Made by a program: the position numbers and the translations under genes. Shown in pieces: positions 7,798 through 23,765 of a stretch of 25,994 nt of DNA (positions are counted from its first letter, which is position 1; each line of letters opens with the position of its first letter). A model generated the notes under the pieces. That model had not been told where the DNA came from. It worked only from the letters and a program-made list of their open reading frames with translations, and did not search any database. This DNA is from Acuticoccus sp039189655 (lineage in GTDB: Bacteria; Pseudomonadota; Alphaproteobacteria; Rhizobiales; Amorphaceae): positions 1 through 25,994 of the forward strand of contig JBCCYN010000051.1 of the NCBI GenBank assembly GCA_039189655.1, given 5' to 3'.

Positions 7798-8352
7798 GTG
7801 GACAGAGCCGGAAAACGCGAAATGGTGAGCTTCCTCGATGAAGTCTTCACCACGGCAGGCTCCGTGGTCGTGACCCAGTATAAGGGCCTTACCGTCGCCG
7901 AGATGACCGACCTTCGCCGTCAGACGAAAGCGGCTGGCGCGAAGTTCAAGGTCATCAAGAACCGGCTTGCCAAGATTGCGCTTGAAAACACCGAGCGGAC
8001 GTCGGCCTCGCCGATGTTCCAAGGTCCAGTGGGCATCGCTTACGGGGAAGACCCCGTGGCGGCGCCGAAAGTGCTGACCGAGTACGCGAAGAAGAACGAA
8101 AAACTCATCATCATCGGCGGTCTCATCGGACCGATGGCGATGGATGAAAAAGGCGTCGAGGCCCTCGCCAAGATGCCGCCCATCGAGGAGCTTCGCTCGA
8201 AGTTCTTGGGCGTTCTTCTGATGCCGGGGTCGAACCTTGCACGCGTTCTCAATCAGCCGGGCGAGAAGCTGGCACGCCAGCTCAACGCGCCGGGCCAAAA
8301 CCTCATGGGTGTTTTGCAAGCGCAACGGGCAAAGCTGGAAACGGCGGCTTGA
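7798..8352 (+). CDS. rplJ: 50S ribosomal protein L10
   Basis: L10 anchors the L7/L12 dimers to the ribosome at the base of the stalk. The product from GTG 7798 is 184 residues, starting MDRAGKREMVSFLDEVFTTA. It contains the rRNA-binding domain core (TVAEMTDLRRQTKAAGAKFK and VIKNRLAKIAL) and a C-terminal helix that would bind L12. GGAGAGAAC immediately precedes the GTG and the resulting N-terminus is the family's usual one; the same frame runs open upstream to 7717 without family resemblance. It is followed by rplL after 50 bases. Confidence 0.96.
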   Translation: MDRAGKREMVSFLDEVFTTAGSVVVTQYKGLTVAEMTDLRRQTKAAGAKFKVIKNRLAKIALENTERTSASPMFQGPVGIAYGEDPVAAPKVLTEYAKKNEKLIIIGGLIGPMAMDEKGVEALAKMPPIEELRSKFLGVLLMPGSNLARVLNQPGEKLARQLNAPGQNLMGVLQAQRAKLETAA

Positions 8353-8402
8353 GGGCCGAGGACTGGCACACCCTGAACCGACAACCTATTTAGGAACGAT
8401 CA

Positions 8403-8795
8403 ATGAGCAATCTCGACAATCTGTATGAAGAGCTGTCCAAGCTGACGGTTCTGGAAGTGTCCGAGCTCGTCAAAAAGCTCGAAGACGGCTGGGGCGTGTC
8501 CGCAGCCGCGGCGGCGCCGGCCATGATGGCTGCCATGCCCGCGGCGGCCGGTGGCGATGCCGGCGCGGCTGCCGCTGAGGAAAAGACCGAATTCGACGTC
8601 GTCCTCGAATCTGCTGGTGACAAGAAGATCAACGTCATCAAGGAAGTGCGCGCGATCACCGGCCTTGGCCTCAAGGAAGCCAAGGATCTCGTGGAAGGCG
8701 CACCCAAGCCCGTCAAGGAAGCTGCGGCGAAGGAAGAAGCCGAAGAGATCAAGAAGAAGCTGGAAGACGTCGGCGCAAAGGTGTCGCTCAAGTAG
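8403..8795 (+). CDS. rplL: 50S ribosomal protein L7/L12
   Basis: L7/L12 is the multicopy stalk protein that recruits and stimulates translational GTPases. The 130-residue product has an N-terminal dimerisation domain (SNLDNLYEELSKLTVLEVSE), then an Ala/Met/Gly-rich hinge (about residues 36-60). The globular C-terminal domain carries the conserved KEVRAITGLGLKEAKDLVEG. AGGAACG lies before the ATG. The hinge is rich in Ala with MMAAMPAAAGG and the length is slightly above the usual 120-125. It forms the expected pair with rplJ. Confidence 0.97.
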   Translation: MSNLDNLYEELSKLTVLEVSELVKKLEDGWGVSAAAAAPAMMAAMPAAAGGDAGAAAAEEKTEFDVVLESAGDKKINVIKEVRAITGLGLKEAKDLVEGAPKPVKEAAAKEEAEEIKKKLEDVGAKVSLK

Positions 8796-8851
8796 GAGCG
8801 GCGGTGCTGGCCTTTCCGGTCAGGGGCGGGATTTCCGCCAACGAAAACGAT

Positions 8852-8884
8852 GCCGGCGTGCCCCCATGGGTGCGCCGGCCTTTC
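8852..8884 (+). terminator. GC-rich hairpin between rplL and rpoB (terminator or attenuator)
   Basis: GCCGGCG (8852-8858) pairs with CGCCGGC (8873-8879). The stem continues inward through five further pairs, two of them G-U, to a CCAT loop. It is followed by CTTTCG, a short T-run. A partial terminator between rplL and rpoB is known in E. coli, where it lowers RNA polymerase expression relative to ribosomal proteins; this hairpin is placed to do the same. Its strength is uncertain because only three T residues follow. Confidence 0.6.
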
Positions 8885-8976
8885 GCGTCCCATAGGGGGC
8901 GCGGCGGGGGTATGGGCGCGGAAAACCGCGCGGCAGGCAACGATGCGCACCAAGGCGCAAGGGGCAAAAGCATCAC

Positions 8977-13119
<4,143 letters not shown>

Positions 13120-13125
13120 TGATGG

Positions 13126-13314
13126 GTGGAGCTGTTCGTTTTGCTCGTCTCGGTGGCGATTGGCGTGATGACTTGGGCTTTTTGGCTCGTAGTCCTTGGT
13201 CGCTTCGCACAAGCGAGCGGTATCAAGCCGGTCGACACGGGTGTTGAGGATGACTTGCGACGGCAAAACGTAGGCGCGCTCTGGTTGGACTTTCCATCGC
13301 GCGATTTCGGTTGA
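13126..13314 (+). CDS. Possible 62-residue single-pass membrane peptide after rpoB
   Basis: A GTG-initiated frame begins six bases after the rpoB stop and could be translated by coupling. The predicted peptide has a strongly hydrophobic N-terminal segment (about residues 2-25, ELFVLLVSVAIGVMTWAFW and onwards). A short polar tail follows, with VDTGVEDDLRRQNVGALW, ending PSRDFG. I recognise no family. There is no convincing ribosome site, and a hydrophobic run this short can arise by chance, so this may not be a gene. It lies in the segment that separates rpoB from rpoC. Confidence 0.3.
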   Translation: MELFVLLVSVAIGVMTWAFWLVVLGRFAQASGIKPVDTGVEDDLRRQNVGALWLDFPSRDFG

Positions 13315-13344
13315 ATAGACGAACTTAGGGGGTTGTGGCGCGTC

Positions 13345-14073
13345 ATGCTGGTATCTCACCGCCATCGCTTCATTTATCTGAAGACGCGCAAGTCTGCGAG
13401 TTCTTCGGTGGAGCTTGCGTTCGAGCATTGCGCGAGACCGGTTGGCTGGAAACAGCCAGAGGACAACGCTTTTGCGACCGAAGAGATGGTCTCCGATGCC
13501 GGCATTGTCGGTGCGCGAGGCCTGAAGGCAAAACAGACGGCCGAATTCACGGACCACATCCGTGGTATTCGCGTAAAAAAACTAATTGGCCGAGAAATTT
13601 GGAATAGTTATTTTAAGTTTTGTACGATCCGGAATCCTTGGGAAAAGACGGTATCTCATTTTCATTTCACTCACCCAAATATTCGGAACGCGCGTGAGCG
13701 ACGTATAGTTCGGGTTTTTCGCGAATGGTTGCGTAACAATGATTCGCGCCATGGAGTCGATAAAGGTATTTATTGGATCGATGGAAAGCCGGTAATGGAT
13801 TACTATATTCGGCACCACAATATCGTGGAAGATGTCACAACGGTGGCGGATCATCTAGGGGTAAAGCTTGATCCGCTGGGGGAAGTGTTTGGTCAATTTC
13901 GCAAGTCGGGCCTTTCCTATACCGAATATTACGACGACCAAGCGCGCTCCCTTGTGGCGAACTTCTACGAAGACGAAATCAAATGGTTTGGTTGGAGCTT
14001 TGAAAACGATCAGGAGATCGAGCTGCCGCCCCTCGAGAAACGCTCCATGATTGAGACAGCCGAGCAGTCTTGA
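13345..14073 (+). CDS. Sulfotransferase family protein lodged between rpoB and rpoC
   Basis: Such enzymes move a sulfuryl group from PAPS to a hydroxyl or amine of a sugar, lipid or small molecule. The 242-residue product shows the N-terminal PAPS 5'-phosphosulfate loop FIYLKTRKSASSSVELA (residues 9-25). It also has the 3'-phosphate site with Arg96 and Ser104 in CTIRNPWEKTVSHFHF, the classic Arg-x7-Ser spacing. The loop reads KSASSS where relatives usually have KTAGTS. I prefer ATG 13345, with AGGGGG 12 bases upstream; TTG 13333 directly abuts that stretch. Base use is unlike its neighbours: in 13561-13620 only 19 of 60 bases are G or C. The acceptor substrate is unknown. The gene reads in the same direction as rpoB and rpoC, so it should be on their transcript. 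It looks acquired. Confidence 0.8.
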   Translation: MLVSHRHRFIYLKTRKSASSSVELAFEHCARPVGWKQPEDNAFATEEMVSDAGIVGARGLKAKQTAEFTDHIRGIRVKKLIGREIWNSYFKFCTIRNPWEKTVSHFHFTHPNIRNARERRIVRVFREWLRNNDSRHGVDKGIYWIDGKPVMDYYIRHHNIVEDVTTVADHLGVKLDPLGEVFGQFRKSGLSYTEYYDDQARSLVANFYEDEIKWFGWSFENDQEIELPPLEKRSMIETAEQS

Positions 14074-14217
14074 TGGTCGTCATGCATCCTCCGCTCTCGC
14101 CGCAGCCTCCCGTACCTCGGGCTGCTGATCGCGCCATTTCGAAGATAAATTTACACCGAGTCCGGCAGCCATTGCGCTGCACCGATGAATGCAACGCGTG
14201 CCGTTGAAGGAGAAGCC

Positions 14218-18432
<4,215 letters not shown>

Positions 18433-18455
18433 CCACCCTCCATCGAAGACAGCTC

Positions 18456-18495
18456 AAAAGCCGCGCCGGGTTTCACCTCGGTGCGGCTTTTTCTT
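18456..18495 (+). terminator. Intrinsic terminator after rpoC
   Basis: AAAAGCCGC at 18456-18464 pairs with GCGGCTTTT at 18483-18491, and the stem is extended inward by GCCG/CGGT pairing to a loop of about ten bases. The right arm runs directly into T-rich sequence (TTTTTC). It begins 24 bases after the rpoC stop and is the best terminator in the window. It should end the rpoBC transcript, so the str operon starting at 24141 needs its own promoter. Confidence 0.88.
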
Positions 18496-18683
18496 GGGAT
18501 GCCCCCGGGATCGCCGGGCTCAACTGGCTGCCGTATCCCATTGTTTCATAGTTGGCTTTTGGATGGTGAGCCGATGCCGCTAAATCGGGGACGCTATCGG
18601 CGTCCGGGCGTGCCGGGACCACCGGCCCTTGGGCCGAAGTCAGGGTAGAAAAACGCGATAGAGGGCAGGCGGGCTTGCGCCCT

Positions 18684-19245
18684 TTAGGAAACGGGGGTCG
18701 CGTCTTCCTTCAGCGGAACCGTGGTGCTCGGCGGGGCCGGAATAACGGGGCTTGCAAGCGGTTCCTCCCCAAAAATGCGGAGCCGAAGGCCCTTTGCATG
18801 TTCGGATGCAAGCTTGCGATCGACATTTGTATCGTCTTGTATCAATGCTTGAACCGCCCCAATGACCCCCTGGATTGGGACGTCGATTTGGGTGGAGTGC
18901 AGGAACTCTCTGATGTTGGCTCCATCGGGTTCTGAGGTTTTTACAGTCGACGAAACACTGTTAGCGCTTCCAATCAAAGCGGATGCAATCGGGTTCTTGT
19001 AGTGGACTTGCACGACCTTCACCTCGACGACGGCAGGGCGACCTTGCGCCATTCCAGCGCCGAGAGCATCGCGAGCCTCACTGCGTAACGCGTAACGGGC
19101 TGAGGATCTGCGTGGAGGTCGCGTAAGGTTCGACCGCTGTCACACGCAGTTCTTGGACAGCCAGGGGACCGACTTCTTCCACAATCGGCGTTTGGCATGC
19201 GCCTAGCAGAAGAGTGAAGGCGAGGAAAACATGGGTAAATCGCAT
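18684..19245 (-). pseudogene. Frameshifted lipoprotein gene
   Basis: A frame from ATG 19245 encodes a lipoprotein signal MRFTHVFLAFTLLLGACQTP (lipobox LLGAC, Cys17). It continues through VEEVGPLAVQELRVTAVEPY and stops at TGA 19080-19078 after 55 codons. A second frame, open from 19139 to the stop at 18684, carries what looks like the rest: EARDALGAGMAQGRPAVVEV, VHYKNPIASALIGSANSVSS and VIGAVQALIQDDTNVDRKLA. Joining the two requires a shift equal to one surplus base in the 19139-19078 overlap and would give about 186 residues. An internal ATG at 19052 could express only the unexported C-terminal 122 residues. I do not recognise the exact family; the make-up suggests a small periplasmic-facing outer-membrane lipoprotein. 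A sequencing error would also explain the break. Confidence 0.65.
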
Positions 19246-19482
19246 GCGCGAACTCCGTTGCGACCACGCGATGCAAATATCAAAATTTGAAATTAGCTTC
19301 GACGTAAACTATAGTTTTTTGCCATTGCGATAACTGAAAGGCGTGGCTGCCGTTGCAATGATGTCGCGTTCGCCAACGGATGGCGTGGAGAGCTTCACCG
19401 GCGCCGACGAACAAGGTAAACCTTCCGCTGCTTGTGGGTTCTGCCACGCAATGTTGACGGCTCTGGCATCTGAAGTTCGCGT

Positions 19483-20514
19483 ATGAATGCTCTCAAAATC
19501 GCAACGCTGCCCGTTTCCGCCGCGGCGATCTTGTCCATGGAAAAGCGTTTCGCCGCCAATCCGGTGATCGGCTCCAGTCGGCTCAACCGCATGGGCTTGC
19601 ACCGATGGCGGGTGGCCAAGGCCCACAGAGCGTCAGACCGAAGGCGCGCTGCCCTTTCCAAGCTGCTGCCCCGAGAAGAAGTGGACGCTTTTCACCGCGA
19701 CGGCTTCGTGGTGCGCGAAAATGCGTTGCCCGAAGAGCTTTTTAAGGAGCTGGTGGAAGAGCTGGAGACGGTTCCGCGCCAGGCCTGGGAGATGCGCCAA
19801 GGCCACGCCATTACCAGGATCATGCCGCTGCCGGGCGTAGAGGATGGTAGCGCTGCTGCGCGGGCGCGCCGGTTTCTTCGATCCCGCGAGATTCGCGCCC
19901 TCATCGGTTTCGTGGCCGGCCGCTCTGGCGGCTATAATCCGGCCGTCCAAACCATCGCCAACAGCCCGGACCCGGAAAACCCCGACCCCCAAAACACACT
20001 TCACGCCGACACCTTCCACCCGTCCGCCAAGTTTTGGCTTTTCATGCACGATGTGGCGGTGGACGAAGGGCCGTTTTCCTACGTAGCGGGATCTCACCGG
20101 CTAACGCCCCAGCGCCTGGAGTGGGAGCACGAGCAAGCCAAACTCGCGTCCTCGGCCAACAACGCCCACCATGCCGCCGGTTCGTTCCGTTCCAGCGAAG
20201 CGGAGATGCCTGATTTTGGCTACGGCAGCCTCGTGACGCTCCCGGTGAAGGCGAACACTCTGGTGGTGGCGGATACCTATGGGTTCCACCGCCGCACGCC
20301 CACGTCAAAGCCCACCGTTCGCACCGAGCTTCACGCCATGTTGCGTCGCAATCCGTTCGCCCCTTGGAACGGCGGTGACGTGTCGGAAATCCCGTTCATC
20401 AACCACCGCGCCCTCGACTGGCGGTTTGCCTTCCGTGACTGGAAAACAAGGCGCGGCAAGCCCGACAAGTATCTTAACGTGGGCAAGCGCTTCGCCGCCG
20501 ACCCGGTCCATTAG
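19483..20514 (+). CDS. Phytanoyl-CoA dioxygenase (PhyH) family protein, copy 1
   Basis: Members are Fe(II)/2-oxoglutarate-dependent oxygenases that hydroxylate small molecules or lipid-derived substrates. The 343-residue product has the double-stranded beta-helix iron site: His174 and Asp176 in TLHADTFHPSAKFWLF, and His269 in VADTYGFHRRTP. Arg280, eleven residues later, is the likely 2-oxoglutarate anchor. GPFSYVAGSHRLTPQRLEWE is the usual PhyH segment between them. The N-terminal 60 residues (MNALKIATLPVSAAA onwards) are shared with the paralogue at 22570-23604 and belong to no domain I know. The ribosome site before ATG 19483 is weak. The natural substrate cannot be inferred. It converges with the GNAT gene across a hairpin at 20531-20554. 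Confidence 0.85.
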   Translation: MNALKIATLPVSAAAILSMEKRFAANPVIGSSRLNRMGLHRWRVAKAHRASDRRRAALSKLLPREEVDAFHRDGFVVRENALPEELFKELVEELETVPRQAWEMRQGHAITRIMPLPGVEDGSAAARARRFLRSREIRALIGFVAGRSGGYNPAVQTIANSPDPENPDPQNTLHADTFHPSAKFWLFMHDVAVDEGPFSYVAGSHRLTPQRLEWEHEQAKLASSANNAHHAAGSFRSSEAEMPDFGYGSLVTLPVKANTLVVADTYGFHRRTPTSKPTVRTELHAMLRRNPFAPWNGGDVSEIPFINHRALDWRFAFRDWKTRRGKPDKYLNVGKRFAADPVH

Positions 20515-20530
20515 AGTTTGCGCCTCCGAA

Positions 20531-20560
20531 ACGGGCTTTCTCGAAAAGGCCCGTCATTTG
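20531..20560. terminator. Hairpin between convergent dioxygenase and GNAT genes
   Basis: ACGGGC-TTT (20531-20539) pairs with AAA-GCCCGT (20545-20554) with one bulged G and a CTCGA loop, followed by CATTTG. It lies between the stop of the plus-strand dioxygenase (20514) and the stop of the minus-strand acetyltransferase (20577). The AAA/TTT at the inner stem means it could serve in either direction, but the trailing T-run is short. Confidence 0.5.
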
Positions 20561-20576
20561 GACGACGCAGTCTCAC

Positions 20577-21056
20577 TCAATCGCTCGTTCCATCAACACG
20601 CTTCGACATGTCGACCAGAACGTGTCCCGGGCGGCTTGGGTGTGGCCTGCGTGCGAACTCTTTGAAGCCGGCGCGGTTGTATAGCGAAAGATTTCGCTTC
20701 ATCCGGCTATTAGTATAAAGACGTAAGTCGCGAAGCCCTTCTCGAGCAGCGATTTTTTCGGCATACTTTAGAAGCTTTGCACCCAGACCTTGACCTTGGC
20801 GGGCTGGGTCTACAGCAACACTATAGATCAGCAAATACTCGGGAAACTTCTCGATAACGAGGACCCCTGCAGCAAGACCATCTGTCTCCGCAAGCCAAAC
20901 GCAGACTGACTGAATTCTGGATGTGTAATCTTCGGTCGCCGGTTTTGGGATTGCGCCGATCGCTGCTTCATAGGCTGGGACATAGGCCCGCCTGCTGATC
21001 TCTGAAATTGTCCGTGCGTCATCTAGCGTGGCAATACGAATCTCGACTTCCATCAT
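20577..21056 (-). CDS. GNAT family N-acetyltransferase
   Basis: GNAT enzymes transfer an acetyl group from acetyl-CoA to an amine of a small molecule or protein. The 159-residue product shows the fold in order: an N-terminal strand and helix (EIRIATLDDARTISEISRRA), a central strand (LLIYSVAVDP), and the acetyl-CoA pyrophosphate loop RQGQGLGAKLL. That loop has Gln87, Gly90 and Gly92 in the Q-x-x-G-x-G pattern. The C-terminal LRLYTNSRMKRNLSLYNRAG follows, with the usual Asn/Tyr pair before GF. Two adjacent ATG codons (21056, 21053) could serve as start. The substrate is not evident. Base composition is more balanced than in the surrounding ribosomal genes, suggesting a separate origin. Confidence 0.9.
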   Translation of the reverse strand: MMEVEIRIATLDDARTISEISRRAYVPAYEAAIGAIPKPATEDYTSRIQSVCVWLAETDGLAAGVLVIEKFPEYLLIYSVAVDPARQGQGLGAKLLKYAEKIAAREGLRDLRLYTNSRMKRNLSLYNRAGFKEFARRPHPSRPGHVLVDMSKRVDGTSD

Positions 21057-21097
21057 CGTGCGAGCGTAGGCGTCCGGAAAGGTAATGTCATTTGTAA

Positions 21098-21112
21098 AGC
21101 CTGCGGCAGGCT
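21098..21112. repeat. Short palindrome between the divergent GNAT and SGNH genes
   Basis: AGCCTGC-G-GCAGGCT is an exact inverted repeat with 7-base arms. It sits 42 bases upstream of the GNAT start and 115 bases upstream of the hydrolase start, where a shared operator could act. A short palindrome of this size can also occur by chance. Confidence 0.35.
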
Positions 21113-21226
21113 CCGTGCAAACGTCGGCTCAGCGGGTTCAATCGTTACTCGGTAGTGCCTTGGTACTATGGTTGAGGCGCTATCTGTCTCCGGGATATGG
21201 TCACTTTACCCAATCAGGAGCGATCA

Positions 21227-21916
21227 ATGGCAATAAAAGAAACGCAAAGTCAGCAGACAAACGATCCGAAGACCGTATTGTGTTTTGGTGACTCTTTGAC
21301 TTGGGGGTTTGATCCGCGCGGAGGCGCAAATCTTGTCCGCTACAGCTTCGCAGAGCGATGGACTAGGCAACTGCAAGCCGAGCTAGGTTCATCATACTAT
21401 GTGGTAGAAAACGGATTGAATGGTCGAACAACTGTATTCGACGACCCCGTTGTTGGCGACATGAGCGGCCTTGCTCAGTTGCCTATCGCTCTTAAATCGA
21501 ACGCGCCGCTTGACCTTGCGGTAATTCTCCTAGGATCGAATGATGCGAAGACTCGCTTTGGTGTAAATGGGGACGAGATTGCACGTGGTCTAAGTCGCCT
21601 TTTGGAGGTTGTTTCCAAATCGAATTTTGGTCCCAATGGGAAAGCCCCGACTACGCTTGTGCTCGTTCCACCAGAAATGGGCGAGGTCGGCGGCACGTGG
21701 TTGGAACCAATGTTTGACTCAGTTCATAGCCGTGCGGCTCTTCGACGTCTTTGTGAGTCGTACCCGACGGTGGCTAGCGCGTTTGGTGCCCAGTGCTTTG
21801 ACCTTAATCAGGTGGTCGGTCCCGGAACAATTGATGGTATACACTTCGACCCTGATTCATTGAAGCCTGTTGCTATTACGCTCGCTAAAGTTATCCGTAA
21901 CCTGCTTCGCGCTTAG
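21227..21916 (+). CDS. SGNH/GDSL-type hydrolase (arylesterase-like)
   Basis: SGNH hydrolases are serine esterases or lipases and, in some branches, acyltransferases. The 229-residue product has block I with nucleophile Ser23 in VLCFGDSLTWGFDPRG, an ENGLNGRTT block with the oxyanion Gly/Asn, and block III GSND with Asn105. Block V carries Asp203 and His206 in DGIHFD. The GDSLTWG/GLNGRTT combination resembles the arylesterase/acyltransferase branch typified by the M. smegmatis enzyme. ATG 21227 is preceded by AGGAG at six bases and is preferred over an in-frame GTG at 21197. No signal peptide is present, so it is probably cytoplasmic. Codon use is less GC-biased than in the flanking operons. 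Confidence 0.9.
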   Translation: MAIKETQSQQTNDPKTVLCFGDSLTWGFDPRGGANLVRYSFAERWTRQLQAELGSSYYVVENGLNGRTTVFDDPVVGDMSGLAQLPIALKSNAPLDLAVILLGSNDAKTRFGVNGDEIARGLSRLLEVVSKSNFGPNGKAPTTLVLVPPEMGEVGGTWLEPMFDSVHSRAALRRLCESYPTVASAFGAQCFDLNQVVGPGTIDGIHFDPDSLKPVAITLAKVIRNLLRA

Positions 21917-22151
21917 AACACCGAGGCGTGCACCGAGATCCACAGCCGAGTTTCAACGAACCCAAAACGGTCCGCGCTTCCAGTACTCGCCGAGAGTTGT
22001 TTCTTGTTTGAGTGTCGTAGTTGGGCTCGGAGCGGACGCTACTTGTTTTGCAGGTTTCTCGTCTGAGACCCTGGCAAAGCGGTCATTTGCCGGCGTTACG
22101 TCTACTGTCGCCGCGTCGTAGGACTAATCGGAGCCTAAAAGGGCTGCATCC

Positions 22152-22391
22152 ATGCTCATTCCAAAACTGAAACGGATAAAGGTCTCGTCGGAGCAAGAAC
22201 TTCGAAACTGGCTGGTCAAAAACTCTGATCAAAGACAAGATGTAATGATCGTTACATGCGATAAGAAATCTCGCGAGAAACACGTGAACAGTGGCCAGGT
22301 CAAAAAGGTGCTCAACGAATTCGGCTGGGCGTACGGTCAGAGTTACACGTTGACTGGTAACCTACTTGGGCATGTCGCCAGTCGCGGTTGA
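22152..22391 (+). CDS. Small conserved-looking hypothetical protein (79 aa)
   Basis: The product is a 79-residue soluble, basic protein beginning MLIPKLKRIKVSSEQELRNW. It continues with a predicted strand DVMIVTCDKKS, a polar KHVNSGQVKKVLNEFGWA and a C-terminal YTLTGNLLGHVASRG. The mixed alpha/beta character and dense charge pattern look like real coding sequence, and similar short hypotheticals are, as I recall, found in alphaproteobacteria; I know no assigned function. AGGG lies about ten bases before the ATG. It stands 235 bases downstream of the hydrolase with nothing recognisable between, and is not clearly in an operon. Confidence 0.7.
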   Translation: MLIPKLKRIKVSSEQELRNWLVKNSDQRQDVMIVTCDKKSREKHVNSGQVKKVLNEFGWAYGQSYTLTGNLLGHVASRG

Positions 22392-22569
22392 GGCGCCCAA
22401 GTTCAATTCAAAAGCGGGCATCAGTTGATTTCGCAGAATCCGGAGCTTCGCCGTCGGAGCCTGGCTTCTCTTGAACGCCGGTTGCGAATGATACAACTCC
22501 CGCACCGGGACTTCTTGGTAAAAAGTCTGGAGCGCAAGAATCCAAATGGATTGGCGCGCGCTGGTTCCC

Positions 22570-23604
22570 TCAGTCGGCGGGGAGGGCCTCTGCGAGGATT
22601 GTGCCCTCGTTGTGGTAGACCACCGACTTTCCGGCCTTCGCCCGGCGATCTTCGAAGGCAAGGTGGGTGCGCATGGTACGGCGACGAAGCCACGGCAGGT
22701 CGAAAAAATCGCCCCCATTCCAGGGAATGAAAGGGTTTCTGCGCAAGACACCATAAAGCGAGGTGCGGATCGTTGGCCGCCTGGACGGTGTGCGCCGGTG
22801 AAAGCCGTAGGTGTCGGCGACGACCAGAGTGTTTCCTTCCACGGGGAACATTTGCAGCGGACCGTAGCCGAGGCTGGATAGCTCGCGGTCCGGCAGGCGG
22901 AACGATCCGGCCGAATGATGTCGGTCCACCATCTTTGCCGCCTCTTGCGCCTGCTGATGCTCCCATGCGAGCCGCTCGGGCGTCAGCACATGGGACCCTG
23001 GGACGTACGAAAACGGGCCGTCGTCCTCACCCACATCATGGAGGAACAGCCAGAATTTTGCCGTGGGATGGAAAGTGTCGGCGTGAAGGTTCGCCTGCGG
23101 GTCCGCGTCGCCCGACTGGGGGTCAACGGCAATGGTTTGAAGGCTCGTCACCACATGGCCCGAGCGGCCGGCGGCGTAGCCCACGAGATCGCGCACAGAC
23201 GGCGAGCGCGCCCACGCACCAAGCCGCGCCATGGCGCTGCCGTCGTCGGTGGCGGGAAGGGGCATCACCCGGTTGACGGTTTGGCCCTGGCGCATGCGCC
23301 ACGCTTCGCGGGGGACGGTGGCGAGTTCTTCGCGCACGGCTTCCAACAGGTCCTCAGGAAGCGCGTTTTTGCGCATCACAAAACCGTCGCGGTCGAAGGC
23401 GGCACGCTCGGCCGCATCCAGCCGGTGACCGAGGCGCGCCCTGCGGGTCGCTGAAAGGCCATGGGCAGCAGCAACCCGCCTTCGGTGAAGCCCAAGGGCG
23501 TTGAGGCGAGCAGAGCCGATGACCGCGTTCTTGCGGAAGGATTTTTCCGCGGTGAGAACCGCCGGAGCCTGGAGTGGCAGGGAGAGAATTTTCTTGGGCG
23601 TCAT
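22570..23604 (-). CDS. Phytanoyl-CoA dioxygenase (PhyH) family protein, copy 2
   Basis: This is a Fe(II)/2-oxoglutarate oxygenase paralogous to the gene at 19483-20514 and oriented against it. From ATG 23604 the product is 344 residues, starting MTPKKILSLPLQAPAVLTAE. The iron ligands His174, Asp176 and His269, and the 2-oxoglutarate Arg280, fall at exactly the same residue numbers as in copy 1. The shared core includes LHADTFHPTAKFWLFLHDV, GPFSYVPGSHVLTPERLAWE and VVADTYGFHRRTPSRRPTIR. The frame extends upstream to 23661, but those 19 residues have no counterpart in the paralogue. The C-terminus diverges from copy 1 after the RNPF-PWNGGD stretch. Nucleotide sequence around the active site differs at many wobble positions, so the duplication is old. 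The substrate is unknown. Confidence 0.86.
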   Translation of the reverse strand: MTPKKILSLPLQAPAVLTAEKSFRKNAVIGSARLNALGLHRRRVAAAHGLSATRRARLGHRLDAAERAAFDRDGFVMRKNALPEDLLEAVREELATVPREAWRMRQGQTVNRVMPLPATDDGSAMARLGAWARSPSVRDLVGYAAGRSGHVVTSLQTIAVDPQSGDADPQANLHADTFHPTAKFWLFLHDVGEDDGPFSYVPGSHVLTPERLAWEHQQAQEAAKMVDRHHSAGSFRLPDRELSSLGYGPLQMFPVEGNTLVVADTYGFHRRTPSRRPTIRTSLYGVLRRNPFIPWNGGDFFDLPWLRRRTMRTHLAFEDRRAKAGKSVVYHNEGTILAEALPAD

Positions 23605-23735
23605 GGCTGTTGGAACCCAACGCGGGAGTGGGGGAAGGTGGATGCCGCTGTAGCGCTCCAAAGTGCCTGCGCCAAGACCTTTCGATTTCCTTGGTGAACA
23701 GCGCTCGTCTAAAGAAGTGCTTGGGCCGACACGTC

Positions 23736-23764
23736 TTGACGGTCGACGTTCGCGCAGCTATCTC
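23736..23764 (+). promoter_or_regulatory. Candidate promoter for the str operon
   Basis: TTGACG (23736-23741) and TATCTC (23759-23764) are separated by exactly 17 bases. The -35 matches consensus at five of six positions and the -10 at three of six, with the strong-35/weak-10 bias common in alphaproteobacteria. It would give a leader of about 370 bases before rpsL. The hairpin at 23766 starts almost at the expected start site, which weakens the case. Confidence 0.3.
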
Positions 23765-23765
23765 C

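Noticed and set aside
21917..22151. A TTG-started frame of about 37 codons ending in TAG near 22123
   Set aside because: It is short, has no ribosome site and no recognisable motif; at most it is a decayed gene remnant.
22425..22730. A 101-codon plus-strand frame overlapping the 3' end of the second dioxygenase
   Set aside because: The Arg/Leu-rich translation resembles nothing and over half of it is antisense to the dioxygenase gene.
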